Of a DNA stretch of 29,685 bases, positions 1 to 7,781 are shown one piece after another (the first letter of the stretch is position 1; each line of letters starts with the position of its first letter). This stretch comes from a virus, in the IMG/VR virus record IMGVR_UViG_3300042316_000198, positions 1-29,685 of that record. The stretch is one strand, 5' to 3'. Below the pieces are notes generated by a model, which was not told the DNA's origin, did not search any database, and worked only from the letters and a program-made list of their open reading frames with translations. A program made the translations under genes and the position numbers.

Positions 1-45
1 GCCATGAGCAACGCAGGCGGCGGCTGGGGCGGCGGCAGAGTTTAA
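1..45 (+). CDS. C-terminal end of an upstream virion gene (partial)
   Basis: The first 42 bases read as an open frame that ends in a glycine-rich tail (NAGGGWGGGRV) and a TAA stop at 43-45. The start lies outside the window. Glycine-rich tails are common in phage structural proteins, and the next three genes on the same strand look like virion proteins, so this is probably the end of a tail or internal virion gene. Too little remains to assign a function. Confidence 0.5.
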   Translation, partial: AMSNAGGGWGGGRV

Positions 46-91
46 ATCAGTTGGCTACATCTTGTAGCAGAGTAAAATTCATTCATCTAAA

Positions 92-110
92 CGCAGTGAT
101 GCGCCGGAGG
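92..110 (+). promoter_or_regulatory. GNRA-type hairpin plus Shine-Dalgarno, copy 1
   Basis: CGCA (92-95), loop GTGA (96-99) and TGCG (100-103) form a 4-bp stem with a GNRA tetraloop. It is followed at once by CC and the Shine-Dalgarno GGAGG (106-110), five bases before the ATG at 115. Nearly the same sequence precedes the gene at 29038. Related hairpins precede the genes at 4866, 23994 and 27046. I infer a shared RNA element in the late transcript that affects translation, processing or stability. Confidence 0.6.
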
Positions 111-114
111 CCAA

Positions 115-801
115 ATGGCATACGATCCTAGTCTTTTTGGGGCCAACCCCTACACCGCGCAGCAAGCGCAAAACTTGCAAGCGACGAGCAATCAAAACCT
201 CGCGCAAAACGTCATGCCCGGCATTGGGCAGGGCGCTCAAGCTGCCGGTCAATACGGCAGTAGCCGCCAAGGCATCGCAGAAGGCATCGCAGCCGGAAAC
301 GCGCAAACCGGCGTCAACACGGCGCAGGCGAATCTGTACAGCAACGCCTACCAGACTGACCAAAACAACGCCGTCCAAAACAAGCAGTTAGATAACAACT
401 TTTATCTTGGCAACCAAGGCCAGATGCAGAACTTCTACACGCAAAACCGCAATCTCGACCAAAACGGCGCGGTTATCGGCGCGAACTTGTACAACTCTGG
501 CAACACCGGCAACCTAGCCGCTGGTGCAGGTCAAACGGCCTTGGGCAACCAGTACCAAAACGCGCCACTCACAGCGCTGCAAAACTACAACAGCACGATC
601 TCTCCGTACACGGGTTTGGGCGCATCCACATCGACCACTGGCTCGACTGGCGGCGGCGCTATGGGCGCGGTAGGCGGTGCGCTGGCTGGGGCGCAGATTT
701 ACAACAACCTCGGCTTTGGCAGTAGCGGCAGCACGGGCGGCATGGCCATGACCAACGGCGGCGGCTTTGCCAACATGCCCAACTACATGATTCAGAACTA
801 A
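115..801 (+). CDS. Gly/Asn/Gln-rich probable internal virion or tail protein
   Basis: This 228-aa protein is dominated by Gly, Asn, Gln, Ala and Thr. The first half is predicted helical, with repeated NAQ/QNL-type segments, and the last third is a low-complexity Gly/Ser/Thr stretch (about residues 170-215) with a GGAMGAVGGALAGAQ glycine-zipper-like segment. There is no signal peptide. The start at 115 is fixed by the GGAGG five bases upstream. It opens a run of three same-strand genes just before the lysis cassette, the usual place for podoviral ejection proteins. I recognise the type but not a named family. A tail-assembly role is an alternative. Confidence 0.6.
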   Translation: MAYDPSLFGANPYTAQQAQNLQATSNQNLAQNVMPGIGQGAQAAGQYGSSRQGIAEGIAAGNAQTGVNTAQANLYSNAYQTDQNNAVQNKQLDNNFYLGNQGQMQNFYTQNRNLDQNGAVIGANLYNSGNTGNLAAGAGQTALGNQYQNAPLTALQNYNSTISPYTGLGASTSTTGSTGGGAMGAVGGALAGAQIYNNLGFGSSGSTGGMAMTNGGGFANMPNYMIQN

Positions 802-810
802 GGAAACAAC

Positions 811-2202
811 ATGGCTGGATTACTTGGAACAAGTTGGGAAGACCCCAAATCGCAAGGCTTGTTAGCGCTTGCGTCTGGCATGCTGCAAGGCAACATGGGC
901 GCGGGTGTGGCGAACATGGGAACGACGATGGCGGGTGCGCAGGATATGGCCATGAAGCGCAAGCTGATGGACATGCAAATGCAAAAGGGCGGTCTTGAGC
1001 TTGATGCAGAGCGCAAGAAGCTGAGTGACGCCGCAGCGGCGCGCGAGATTGGCATGCAGTACGGCGTGCCGGGCATGGCTCAAGCCGCGCCGTCTGGGGG
1101 CGCTGGTTTGTCTGCCGACACTATGGCAGCAATGCCCGCCGAGTTTCAATTGCCAACGACTGCGGCCATGCCCAACGCTGCGCCTGCTGGCACTCAGTCT
1201 GGCGGCTCTAAAAAGAGCTTCTTTGACCATTACAGCGGCTTGGCGCAAAAGCTGATGCAAGGCGGCTTGCCGGACCAAGCTGCCGCAGCCATGGCGACGG
1301 CTGAAAAGTACCGGCCAAAGTTCAGCACCACGCCGCAATTGATGAAGGTCAATGGAAAGCTGACGAACGTGCTTATCAGTGAAGACGGTTCAACCAAAGA
1401 CTTGAACGGCTACGACGTTAAGCCGGACATGGTTGAAACCGATGATGGCGCGACTAAAACATGGGTTGACAAGAACCAGCTTACACCGGGTCAGTCGGTT
1501 AAAAAGCAAATGTCGCCGGGTGAAGTTGCCTCCAACACGCTAGGCTGGGCCAACAACGCAGCATCGATCCAGAACGCCTCGGCAACCCGTGCCATTGCCC
1601 AGGCTCAATTTGGTATCAACAACCAGCTCAAAGAGTTTCAACTGGATAAGGTTCGAGACGAGACGCGAGATCGCAACGATCAACGCAAGACAACTATCGC
1701 CGGAATGGGCGACTCAATCGACGTTCTCAATAAAGCCATTAACCATCCGGGGCGAGAGACTGTCACCGGCCTGTCTGGGGCGCTTGACCCTAGAAATTAT
1801 GTGCGCGGCTCTGATGCGCGTGACTTTCAAGTCGTCGTCGATCAAATTGGCGGTAAGGCTTTTCTGCAAGCGTTTGAAAGTCTTAAAGGCGGCGGTCAGA
1901 TTACAGAAGTCGAGGGCAAAAAAGCAACCGACGCCATGGCGCGACTCAATACATCGCAAAGTGACAGCGAGTATCTGGTGGCGCTGGAGGACTTGAAGGG
2001 GGTCATGAACGCTGGCTACCAACGCATGACAGGCAAGAGCTACGTGCGCCCAACCGAAGAACCTGCAAAGCCGGGTGCGACAAACGTCGGCAAAACAGCA
2101 TCAATCTCCGATATTGCAGCAACGGCCAAGGCCAGCGGCAGAAGCACGGCTGATGTGACAAAAGCGCTGAGAGCGCAGGGCTACACGATTGGAGGTCAAT
2201 GA
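811..2202 (+). CDS. Probable internal virion / DNA-ejection protein
   Basis: 463 aa, preceded by AAGGAA eight bases before the ATG. The N-terminus (about residues 10-50) is Gly/Met-rich and could be membrane-active. A Met/Gln/Lys-rich helical segment follows (about 50-80), then a linker rich in Ala and Pro. The region around residues 325-405 contains a recognisable conserved stretch (DARDFQ...GGKAFLQAFE..KGGGQITEVEGKKATDA) that I associate with internal or injected proteins of tailed phages. The C-terminus resembles a short helical hairpin (SISDIAATAKASGRS). The stop overlaps the next start. The ejection role is inferred from composition and position. Confidence 0.6.
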   Translation: MAGLLGTSWEDPKSQGLLALASGMLQGNMGAGVANMGTTMAGAQDMAMKRKLMDMQMQKGGLELDAERKKLSDAAAAREIGMQYGVPGMAQAAPSGGAGLSADTMAAMPAEFQLPTTAAMPNAAPAGTQSGGSKKSFFDHYSGLAQKLMQGGLPDQAAAAMATAEKYRPKFSTTPQLMKVNGKLTNVLISEDGSTKDLNGYDVKPDMVETDDGATKTWVDKNQLTPGQSVKKQMSPGEVASNTLGWANNAASIQNASATRAIAQAQFGINNQLKEFQLDKVRDETRDRNDQRKTTIAGMGDSIDVLNKAINHPGRETVTGLSGALDPRNYVRGSDARDFQVVVDQIGGKAFLQAFESLKGGGQITEVEGKKATDAMARLNTSQSDSEYLVALEDLKGVMNAGYQRMTGKSYVRPTEEPAKPGATNVGKTASISDIAATAKASGRSTADVTKALRAQGYTIGGQ

Positions 2203-4712
2203 TGGCTGGACGAGACTTGAGCGAAGGCTTGTTTGACGATGCAAAGCCGACTGCTGGCCGCGATCTAAGCGCTGGGCTTTTCCCGGCAGCAAGCGATGAA
2301 AGCACTTTCAAAAGCAGTGTCCGTAAACTTGCGCCAGTGCTTTCTATGGCATTGGAAAACCCAAAAGGCGCGGCTATGGCTGGGCGCGATTTACTGACTG
2401 GTTTTGTCGGTGGGGCGGGCCGCATCGGCGCAACGCTGATGGCTCCGTTTGACTATGCCGAAGAAGCCATTGGCCGGGCCATGGGCGCGCCTGCGCCTGC
2501 TGAGTCTTTGAACAGTCAGCGGCGTGCTGGGGTAGTTGGTGGTACGCGCGATCTTGGTGGCAATCCTGATTCATTGGGCTACAAGGCTGCTGATATGGGC
2601 GCACAGATTGGTGGTACTGCGGGCGTCGGCGGCTTGCTCGCAAAGCCCATTGCAACGGTTATGCCGCGTCTTGCTCAAGCCTTAACCACGGGCGGCTTTT
2701 CAACCGGCGCAGCAACAGCGCCTGGCTTGCTGGGTCAATCTGCAAACATGGGAATTCGGGTGGCTGGTGGCGCTGGTACAGGCGCAGCGGCTACTGGGCT
2801 TGTGGGTGAAGACCCAATGCTCGGCGCGGCCATCGGCGGCGCTTTACCGCCAGTGGCTAAGTTGCTGGGCGAAGGCGGCAAATTAATTGGCCGGGCAGGC
2901 AGCGCCATGTTCACGCCAGCGCAGCGCTCAATGGCCCAGCGAGTAGCGGAAATGACGGGGAAAAGTGTTGAAGAAGTGTTGGCGTCGATCCAGTCGCCCG
3001 GTCCAACAATGACGGGTATCAGGCCAACCGTTCCGCAGATTCTACAAACGCCTGAAATGAGCCAATTGCAGCGTACCGCGATCAATGCTGGAGACACATC
3101 GATTGTCTTGCGCGAAGGCGAGCAAAACGCGGCACGACTGGCTGCGCTTGGTCGAGTTGCACCAATTTCTGCAAGCGTCAATGAAGCGGCTGATAACGCA
3201 GGCTCTGCTATTGCCCGATATGGCAAGGCGGCGCGGGAAACGTCAACGACCAATGTGCGGAATATGTTTGATGCGGTTGACCCGTTCAGCGAAACAGCGT
3301 TTGAATTGCCCATTGCCGGCATGGAGGCTGGCAGGGCTAAATACTTAGGGCCGGGAACATTTGGCACGGGTTCAAAGGCAGACGCAGCTTTGACGGAGGC
3401 GCGGCGCATTGGCACACAAGAAATACCGGCAGTGGCTCCTTTGGCTCGTGAGTCAGCCAGCAACAGCCAGACACTTGAAAAAGCAGTTCGCAGCGCGGGC
3501 GGCATCCGTGGCGGTAGTGGCGAATTGCGCGACTTGGGTATCAGGCAGTCTGGAACAACGGGCTTGGTGAACAATAAAACCGGAAAATCGGCTGACTTGT
3601 TGGCCGAGGAAATGTATCGGCGCGGCTACATTCCCGACGCCGATCCGGCGACTTTGATGGATGCGCTCCGTAATGGCGGTGGCCGAAAAGTCTTTGCCAA
3701 CGATCAAGTCGAAAGCAATGCCATGCAGCGGATGGCCGAGGACGCAATGGGCGATGCACCCGGCGCGATGGTAATCCCGAAAGCCATTCCATTCAGTCAA
3801 GTGCAAAACCTTCGTAGCTCACTCAGCGAGGCATGGAAAGACGCAGGGATGCGAGGGCGCAACAAAGAAGCCGCAGCGCTGAATGAAATGATCAAGCAGA
3901 TTGACAGCGGTGTGAACGCAGTAGCGGCAGGCAAAGGGAATCCAAGCGAGTTTTTCCCTGCTGACATTGTTGACAACTGGCGGGCTGCTCTAGCGGCGCA
4001 TGGTGATAAAAAGCTGCGTTTTGACACTGGCCCACAAGCGAGGATGTTTCGCCAAGGCGGCGACGGCCAAGCAGCCATTCAAGGGGCAGAGGTTCCGCGT
4101 GAATTCTTTAATTCTCGCGCCTCACAGATTGAAGACGCGCAAGCCTTTAAGCGGCTGGTCAAAGACAATCCCGACCTTCCCGGCTTGCTGAAAAGCTACG
4201 CCATGACGGATGCGGCGCAACAAACGGACAGGTTTGGGATGCTGTCAAATGCCAAGTTGGGCGACTGGCTCAAGAGTCGGAGTGGCGCGATTAAGCAGAC
4301 ATTCACAGACAAAGAAGTCTCACTGATGAATGAGGTGATGGGGCAAGTCAAAGCGGGGGATGTGGCGTCAACTGGCTTCAAGTCGGTTGGCTCCAACACT
4401 GAGCAAAATAAGCAAGCAGCAGAGCGCGCCATTGGTTCAGGTGTGCTGGACAACCCGGTCACTGATTTTGTTTTTAACCAGTTGCCGTTTGTGAAGCATT
4501 TCAGCGGGCCACTGTTGCAGTCTGTCAGAGGTTCGGCAAGCGCTAAAAAGTCTCAAATCTTGGGTGGCCTTTTGGCCGATCCCGATCTGTTGGCGCAAGA
4601 GCTTTCAAAGCTGGTGACGCGCCCGAACTCAGCCCCTACCGGATTGCTTTCTGATCCGGTTGTTCGGCAGTTTGGATATCGGGCGGCTCCATTCCTAGGG
4701 GTCGACCAGTGA
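2199..4712 (+). CDS. Large internal virion / DNA-ejection protein
   Basis: 837 aa. GGAGG at 2191-2195 supports ATG 2199, which overlaps the preceding TGA; ATG 2202 is also possible. The N-terminus repeats AGRDLSxGLF at residues 3-12 and 19-28, with a related AGRDLLTGF at 61-69. Residues about 60-240 are Gly/Ala-rich with glycine-zipper-like stretches (GGAGTGAAATG), as expected of proteins that enter or cross a membrane. The rest is mostly helical and charged. There is no lytic transglycosylase motif. Like its two upstream neighbours it probably leaves the capsid with the DNA. A structural role without ejection cannot be excluded. Confidence 0.6.
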   Translation: MMAGRDLSEGLFDDAKPTAGRDLSAGLFPAASDESTFKSSVRKLAPVLSMALENPKGAAMAGRDLLTGFVGGAGRIGATLMAPFDYAEEAIGRAMGAPAPAESLNSQRRAGVVGGTRDLGGNPDSLGYKAADMGAQIGGTAGVGGLLAKPIATVMPRLAQALTTGGFSTGAATAPGLLGQSANMGIRVAGGAGTGAAATGLVGEDPMLGAAIGGALPPVAKLLGEGGKLIGRAGSAMFTPAQRSMAQRVAEMTGKSVEEVLASIQSPGPTMTGIRPTVPQILQTPEMSQLQRTAINAGDTSIVLREGEQNAARLAALGRVAPISASVNEAADNAGSAIARYGKAARETSTTNVRNMFDAVDPFSETAFELPIAGMEAGRAKYLGPGTFGTGSKADAALTEARRIGTQEIPAVAPLARESASNSQTLEKAVRSAGGIRGGSGELRDLGIRQSGTTGLVNNKTGKSADLLAEEMYRRGYIPDADPATLMDALRNGGGRKVFANDQVESNAMQRMAEDAMGDAPGAMVIPKAIPFSQVQNLRSSLSEAWKDAGMRGRNKEAAALNEMIKQIDSGVNAVAAGKGNPSEFFPADIVDNWRAALAAHGDKKLRFDTGPQARMFRQGGDGQAAIQGAEVPREFFNSRASQIEDAQAFKRLVKDNPDLPGLLKSYAMTDAAQQTDRFGMLSNAKLGDWLKSRSGAIKQTFTDKEVSLMNEVMGQVKAGDVASTGFKSVGSNTEQNKQAAERAIGSGVLDNPVTDFVFNQLPFVKHFSGPLLQSVRGSASAKKSQILGGLLADPDLLAQELSKLVTRPNSAPTGLLSDPVVRQFGYRAAPFLGVDQ

Positions 4713-4788
4713 AGCCGCAGTAAATGCCCCAGATTAAAGCGCCAAGTAAAACCAAGCCGCCTTTGATGAGCATGTAATCTGTAAGCAT
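4636..4788 (-). CDS. Small antisense membrane protein (50 aa)
   Basis: An open frame on the minus strand encodes a short hydrophilic start, one clear membrane helix (about residues 7-24: LIKGGLVLLGALIWGIYC) and then FTGRPLGMEPPD and a charged, proline-containing tail. The order of helix, GFTGRPL-type motif and charged tail resembles small membrane proteins I know from proteobacterial phages. Its last 77 bases overlap the 3' end of the 837-aa gene in antisense, and the rest fills the spacer before the holin gene. There is no strong Shine-Dalgarno, and an in-frame TAG lies four codons upstream of the ATG. Expression would need a leftward promoter, which I did not find. Confidence 0.45.
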   Translation of the reverse strand: MLTDYMLIKGGLVLLGALIWGIYCGFTGRPLGMEPPDIQTAEQPDQKAIR

Positions 4789-4841
4789 CCAGCCATTCTA
4801 GAACCAAGCTAGCCAAAAGTGTAATTATTTTAAAAACCTAA

Positions 4842-4859
4842 CGTCGAGAGACGCTGGAG
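4842..4859 (+). promoter_or_regulatory. GNRA-type hairpin plus Shine-Dalgarno, covarying copy
   Basis: CGTC (4842-4845), loop GAGA (4846-4849) and GACG (4850-4853) form the same 4-bp stem with GNRA tetraloop as at 92-103, but both stem strands have changed together (CGCA/TGCG to CGTC/GACG). The Shine-Dalgarno GGAG (4856-4859) follows, just as in copy 1, ahead of the TTG start at 4866. Confidence 0.55.
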
Positions 4860-4865
4860 AATCAA

Positions 4866-5075
4866 TTGAGACGAAAACTGACCCTAGTGGATGACGCTAG
4901 AAATGCGTGGCGCTGGATCTCCATGCAAGCGATGGTGGTGGCCGGCGCAATACAAGGCGCTTGGCTCTTTGTGCCTGACGACATGAAAGCGACCATACCG
5001 CCGAATGTGGTGCAAGGCGTCACTTTGGCGCTACTTGCTTTGGGTGTTGTTGGCCGACTGGTGAAGCAACCATGA
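4866..5075 (+). CDS. Holin (two predicted TM helices)
   Basis: 69 aa, starting with TTG (GGAG at 4856-4859 with a six-base spacer; no ATG fits better). A basic N-terminus (RRKLTLVDDARNAWRW) is followed by TM1 (about 19-36), a short polar loop with DD and PP, TM2 (about 48-64) and a basic tail. This resembles the small phage holin-like proteins encoded directly before lysozymes. It would form the inner-membrane lesion that releases the endolysin, which has no signal sequence of its own. The stop overlaps the lysozyme start (ATGA). A TTG start is often linked to low expression, which would suit a timing protein. Confidence 0.75.
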   Translation: MRRKLTLVDDARNAWRWISMQAMVVAGAIQGAWLFVPDDMKATIPPNVVQGVTLALLALGVVGRLVKQP

Positions 5076-5497
5076 ACGCCGAACTCACCAAGCAACTCAG
5101 GCGCGACGAGGGCGAAGTGCTAACCGCCTATGTTGACACGCTGGGCTACACCACGATTGGCGTAGGCCGCTTGATCGACAAGCGCAAAGGCGGCGGCATC
5201 ACAGCCGAAGAATCTGCCTACCTCCTAGCCAACGACATACGCAGCAAAACCGCTGCCGTTATCAAAGCCTTGCCGTGGGCCGAACACCTTGAGCCTGCCC
5301 GTCTGGGCGTCTTGGTGAACATGGCTTTTCAGCTTGGCATTACGGGTTTGCTTGGGTTTAAAACGACTTTAGCTCTAGTGCAAGGTGGAAATTACGACCG
5401 AGCTGCCGAAGGCATGGCCGAGTCTTTGTGGGCCAAGCAAACACCCGAACGCTGCGCACGACTGCAAACCCAAATGCGCACGGCGGTCTGGCAATGA
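5072..5497 (+). CDS. Endolysin, T4-type lysozyme (glycoside hydrolase 24)
   Basis: 141 aa, a normal length for a single-domain phage lysozyme. The catalytic triad of the T4 lysozyme family is visible: E13 in RRDEGE, D22 in AYVDTLGY and T28 in YTTIGVG. It should cut the beta-1,4 bond between N-acetylmuramic acid and N-acetylglucosamine in peptidoglycan. There is no signal peptide or SAR segment, so export depends on the holin just upstream. The C-terminal half holds the conserved FQLG/GF.T helical region and the W near the end. Start and stop both overlap neighbours by ATGA, giving a tightly coupled lysis cassette. Confidence 0.93.
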   Translation: MNAELTKQLRRDEGEVLTAYVDTLGYTTIGVGRLIDKRKGGGITAEESAYLLANDIRSKTAAVIKALPWAEHLEPARLGVLVNMAFQLGITGLLGFKTTLALVQGGNYDRAAEGMAESLWAKQTPERCARLQTQMRTAVWQ

Positions 5498-5964
5498 TCG
5501 CGCTCTTGTCTTACTGGCGTGTCGGCCTTGTGGCGGCTTTACTCGCTGCGGCGGGAGTATGGCACTACACCGACAAAACAAAGGCAGTAGACGCGGCGGT
5601 AACGCTTGTCAGGGCCGAATACATCAACGCAGCACTCGCCGCAAGTGAATCAGCGCGCACCCGTGAATCTCAGCTAATCGCAGCAAACGCAAAGGTAAGC
5701 CATGACTTCCAGATTCAAAAAACTCGCAACGCCGCTAATGCTCGCGTTACTGCTGGCAAGCTGCGCGACCTCCAAGCCGCCATTGCCAGTGCTGATACCC
5801 CAAGTGCAGACACCCCAGCCGCCAGCGGAATTAATGGCCCCTTTGCCAGCATCGCCGGTGAATGTGGACGCGCTCTTGTTGCGCTGGACGAACATGCTGC
5901 AACTCTGGCAAGCACAGCGCGAGCTTTGCAACAGTACGCCGCAAGCGTGCGTGTGAAGGAATAA
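5494..5964 (+). CDS. Rz: Inner-membrane spanin subunit (Rz-like)
   Basis: 156 aa. The ATG at 5494 overlaps the lysozyme stop and places a single N-terminal membrane anchor at residues 5-24 (LSYWRVGLVAALLAAAGVWH). A long, charged, Ala/Lys/Arg-rich periplasmic helix follows, likely a coiled coil, as expected of an i-spanin. It would pair with the nested lipoprotein at 5702 to fuse inner and outer membranes at the last step of lysis. In-frame starts further upstream would run through the lysozyme gene and spoil the N-terminal anchor, so they are rejected. Confidence 0.85.
   Translation: MIALLSYWRVGLVAALLAAAGVWHYTDKTKAVDAAVTLVRAEYINAALAASESARTRESQLIAANAKVSHDFQIQKTRNAANARVTAGKLRDLQAAIASADTPSADTPAASGINGPFASIAGECGRALVALDEHAATLASTARALQQYAASVRVKE
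5702..5956 (+). CDS. Rz1: Outer-membrane spanin lipoprotein (Rz1-like), nested in Rz
   Basis: 84 aa in a different frame, wholly inside the i-spanin gene, the classic Rz/Rz1 arrangement. A basic start (MTSRFKK), a hydrophobic stretch and the lipobox LASC with Cys21 mark a signal peptidase II lipoprotein. The mature part is proline-rich (PPLPVL, PQPP, PLPASPV), as is usual for o-spanins, and has two more cysteines near the end. The lipidated Cys should anchor it in the outer membrane, facing its partner. Confidence 0.88.
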   Translation: MTSRFKKLATPLMLALLLASCATSKPPLPVLIPQVQTPQPPAELMAPLPASPVNVDALLLRWTNMLQLWQAQRELCNSTPQACV

Positions 5965-5967
5965 CAA

Positions 5968-7413
5968 ATGGCAAAAGATGAGCTTGGCGCCTACTTTGGA
6001 AACCCAAACATCGCAAATCAAGGCAAGAAGGCGCGAGAACTTGCCGCCGCCCGTGATGTAAACACGCTACCAGACCCGAAGACCTACGCGTTTGTATCGG
6101 GTTTGCTTGGCTCTGCGCCTGATGAACAAGGCTTTAGCGTCATGCACCCGCAGGCCGACAACATTCGAAGCATGGGAGCGGTTGGCTTTGGATTGGGACT
6201 GGCCGCACAAACTGCGCCGATGATTATGCCCATTGGTGCAGGCTTGAAGGCGTTGGCTCCAACTGCCAAAAATATGGCCTACAACGGGCTTGAAGGCTTT
6301 ATGAATAGCCAAGGCTTGAAGCAGAACATGGTGCTGCCAGATGGCATGAGCCTAGCCAATAAAAATCTTCAAGCGCTGGCTAATGGTGAGCGCGTCAATC
6401 CCGTAAAGATTGGCTTGATGACTGATGACCAATTCAGCCAAGTCAATAGCCTGAGAGCGCAGAGTGGCTTTGACCCCTTGCCTAGCAAGGAGGTGTTTTA
6501 CACCGGCAAGCACCACGCAGGCAGTCGCTACAAAGACGGTTATGCACCTCAAGACCTTCTTAAGCAATTGACAAGTGGGCTGGATGACGCGGCTGTTCCA
6601 CAGATGGATCGCGCTGGACGAGTCAATCTTGTTTCAACACTTCCAAGGTTTGACGGCTACGCCAGCACAGTGAGCGACACGGTGGCGCTGATACCGTCAA
6701 AAGGCCAAACTATTGCGGAGGCGTTCTCTGTCATACCGAAGGGTGACAAACAAACGATTTCTGCTCTACAAACAAAAATGGCTAATGTCCCCCCTGGCGT
6801 CGTGAGCGATATGAGTCGCAACCAGCGCATGGGACATCAGCCAAGCTCCAGTTTAATCACAAATCAGGATGTTCGCAACTGGATCGCGCAAGACAACGCT
6901 GTAAAGATGCTGGGTTTACCTTCAAACAACACGGCAATGGATAGGGCCGCTGCTTTGGGCTTTGACGCGAATACCTATCACGGGACTTCTAAACAATTTG
7001 ACAGCTTTGACGTTACAAAAGCTAACCCTCGCAGCCAATACATGCCAGGTGTTTTTAGCGCAGATGATCCAGCGCTTGCTGAAAACTTTGGCGACTACAT
7101 CATGCCGCTCTTACAGCGTAAGGGGACGTCTATTTTTGATAAACAGCAAGCACGTCGTGCCGGACTTGCCGCACCCGAAGTTGACACTATTTATGACAAG
7201 GCGGCGGGCATACGCGTTACCAATAAGCCAGAGAACATTCGATCTCGATTTGCCGCGTTTGATCCTGCCCGTGTAGGCGAAAACAACTTGCTTGGTGGAG
7301 CGACTCCTGAATTTTTGGGTCTGCTTGGTGCTGGTACTGCTAGCGGTGCTTATTCATTCAGCGACAGCGGCAAGGAAAAGATTAATCAACTTCGCGGATT
7401 GCTGGGCCAATGA
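5968..7413 (+). CDS. Putative multidomain effector: nuclease-like region plus ART-like C-terminus
   Basis: 481 aa, starting three bases after the spanin stop. Residues about 68-95 form a Gly/Ala hydrophobic segment. Residues about 173-260 contain EVFYTGKHHAGSR, DGY and FSVIPKGD blocks, which resemble the phage Barnase/EndoU/ColicinE5/RelE-like nuclease domains of polyvalent proteins (low certainty). Residues about 337-433 contain YHGT followed by FDSFD, then GVFSADDP and NIRSRFAAFDP. This order is typical of the ADP-ribosyltransferase-like domain of phage polyvalent proteins (moderate certainty). A second hydrophobic patch lies at about 441-462. Its place between lysis genes and attP suggests an accessory, perhaps injected, host-directed protein. 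Activity is not proven. Confidence 0.6.
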   Translation: MAKDELGAYFGNPNIANQGKKARELAAARDVNTLPDPKTYAFVSGLLGSAPDEQGFSVMHPQADNIRSMGAVGFGLGLAAQTAPMIMPIGAGLKALAPTAKNMAYNGLEGFMNSQGLKQNMVLPDGMSLANKNLQALANGERVNPVKIGLMTDDQFSQVNSLRAQSGFDPLPSKEVFYTGKHHAGSRYKDGYAPQDLLKQLTSGLDDAAVPQMDRAGRVNLVSTLPRFDGYASTVSDTVALIPSKGQTIAEAFSVIPKGDKQTISALQTKMANVPPGVVSDMSRNQRMGHQPSSSLITNQDVRNWIAQDNAVKMLGLPSNNTAMDRAAALGFDANTYHGTSKQFDSFDVTKANPRSQYMPGVFSADDPALAENFGDYIMPLLQRKGTSIFDKQQARRAGLAAPEVDTIYDKAAGIRVTNKPENIRSRFAAFDPARVGENNLLGGATPEFLGLLGAGTASGAYSFSDSGKEKINQLRGLLGQ

Positions 7414-7781
7414 TGGCGAAACTCAAAAACCCCGTGTCGGAGGCCGATGCGCTGCTATTTGACGCCTACGTTGCCAAGTGGCAGCAGCTTTTAAATCTGC
7501 AAGATTGGCGAATCGAGCGATCCAGCGCAGCAGCTAAAAACGCAATGGCCTCGGTGGAATTCAATCTACCGGCTCGGCTGGCTGTTTACAAGTTGGGTGA
7601 TTTTGGCTCTGAGGCCATCACGCCAGAATCGCTTGAACAAACTTGCATTCATGAGCTTCTGCATATTGTGCTTTTTGACCTTATCAACGTTGTCTCAGAT
7701 AAATCAAGCGACGAAGAAATAGAGTCGGCAGAGCATCGAGTTATCAACATGATGGAAAAACTACTCAAGGTGATTGCATGA
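7410..7781 (+). CDS. HELLH zinc metallopeptidase-like protein
   Basis: 123 aa. The zinc-binding HExxH motif is HELLH at residues 81-85, in a helix after a predicted beta strand. A downstream acidic residue in SAEHRVIN (E108) could be the third ligand. The fold resembles the compact SprT/putative-metallopeptidase families found in phages. There is no signal peptide, so it should act in the cytoplasm. The substrate is unknown. The start overlaps the preceding stop and the end overlaps the next gene by ATGA. The codons ATG 7410 and ATG 7413 are both possible starts. Confidence 0.65.
   Translation: MMAKLKNPVSEADALLFDAYVAKWQQLLNLQDWRIERSSAAAKNAMASVEFNLPARLAVYKLGDFGSEAITPESLEQTCIHELLHIVLFDLINVVSDKSSDEEIESAEHRVINMMEKLLKVIA

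Noticed and set aside
2735-3574. Minus-strand open frame of 279 codons under the 837-aa virion gene
   Set aside because: Its composition (Ala, Pro, Ser, Ile) is that of a shadow frame, and there is no ribosome site or leftward operon here.
5428-5493. Upstream extension of the inner spanin
   Set aside because: It would run through the lysozyme end and add a polar stretch before the membrane anchor. The ATG overlapping the lysozyme stop is better.
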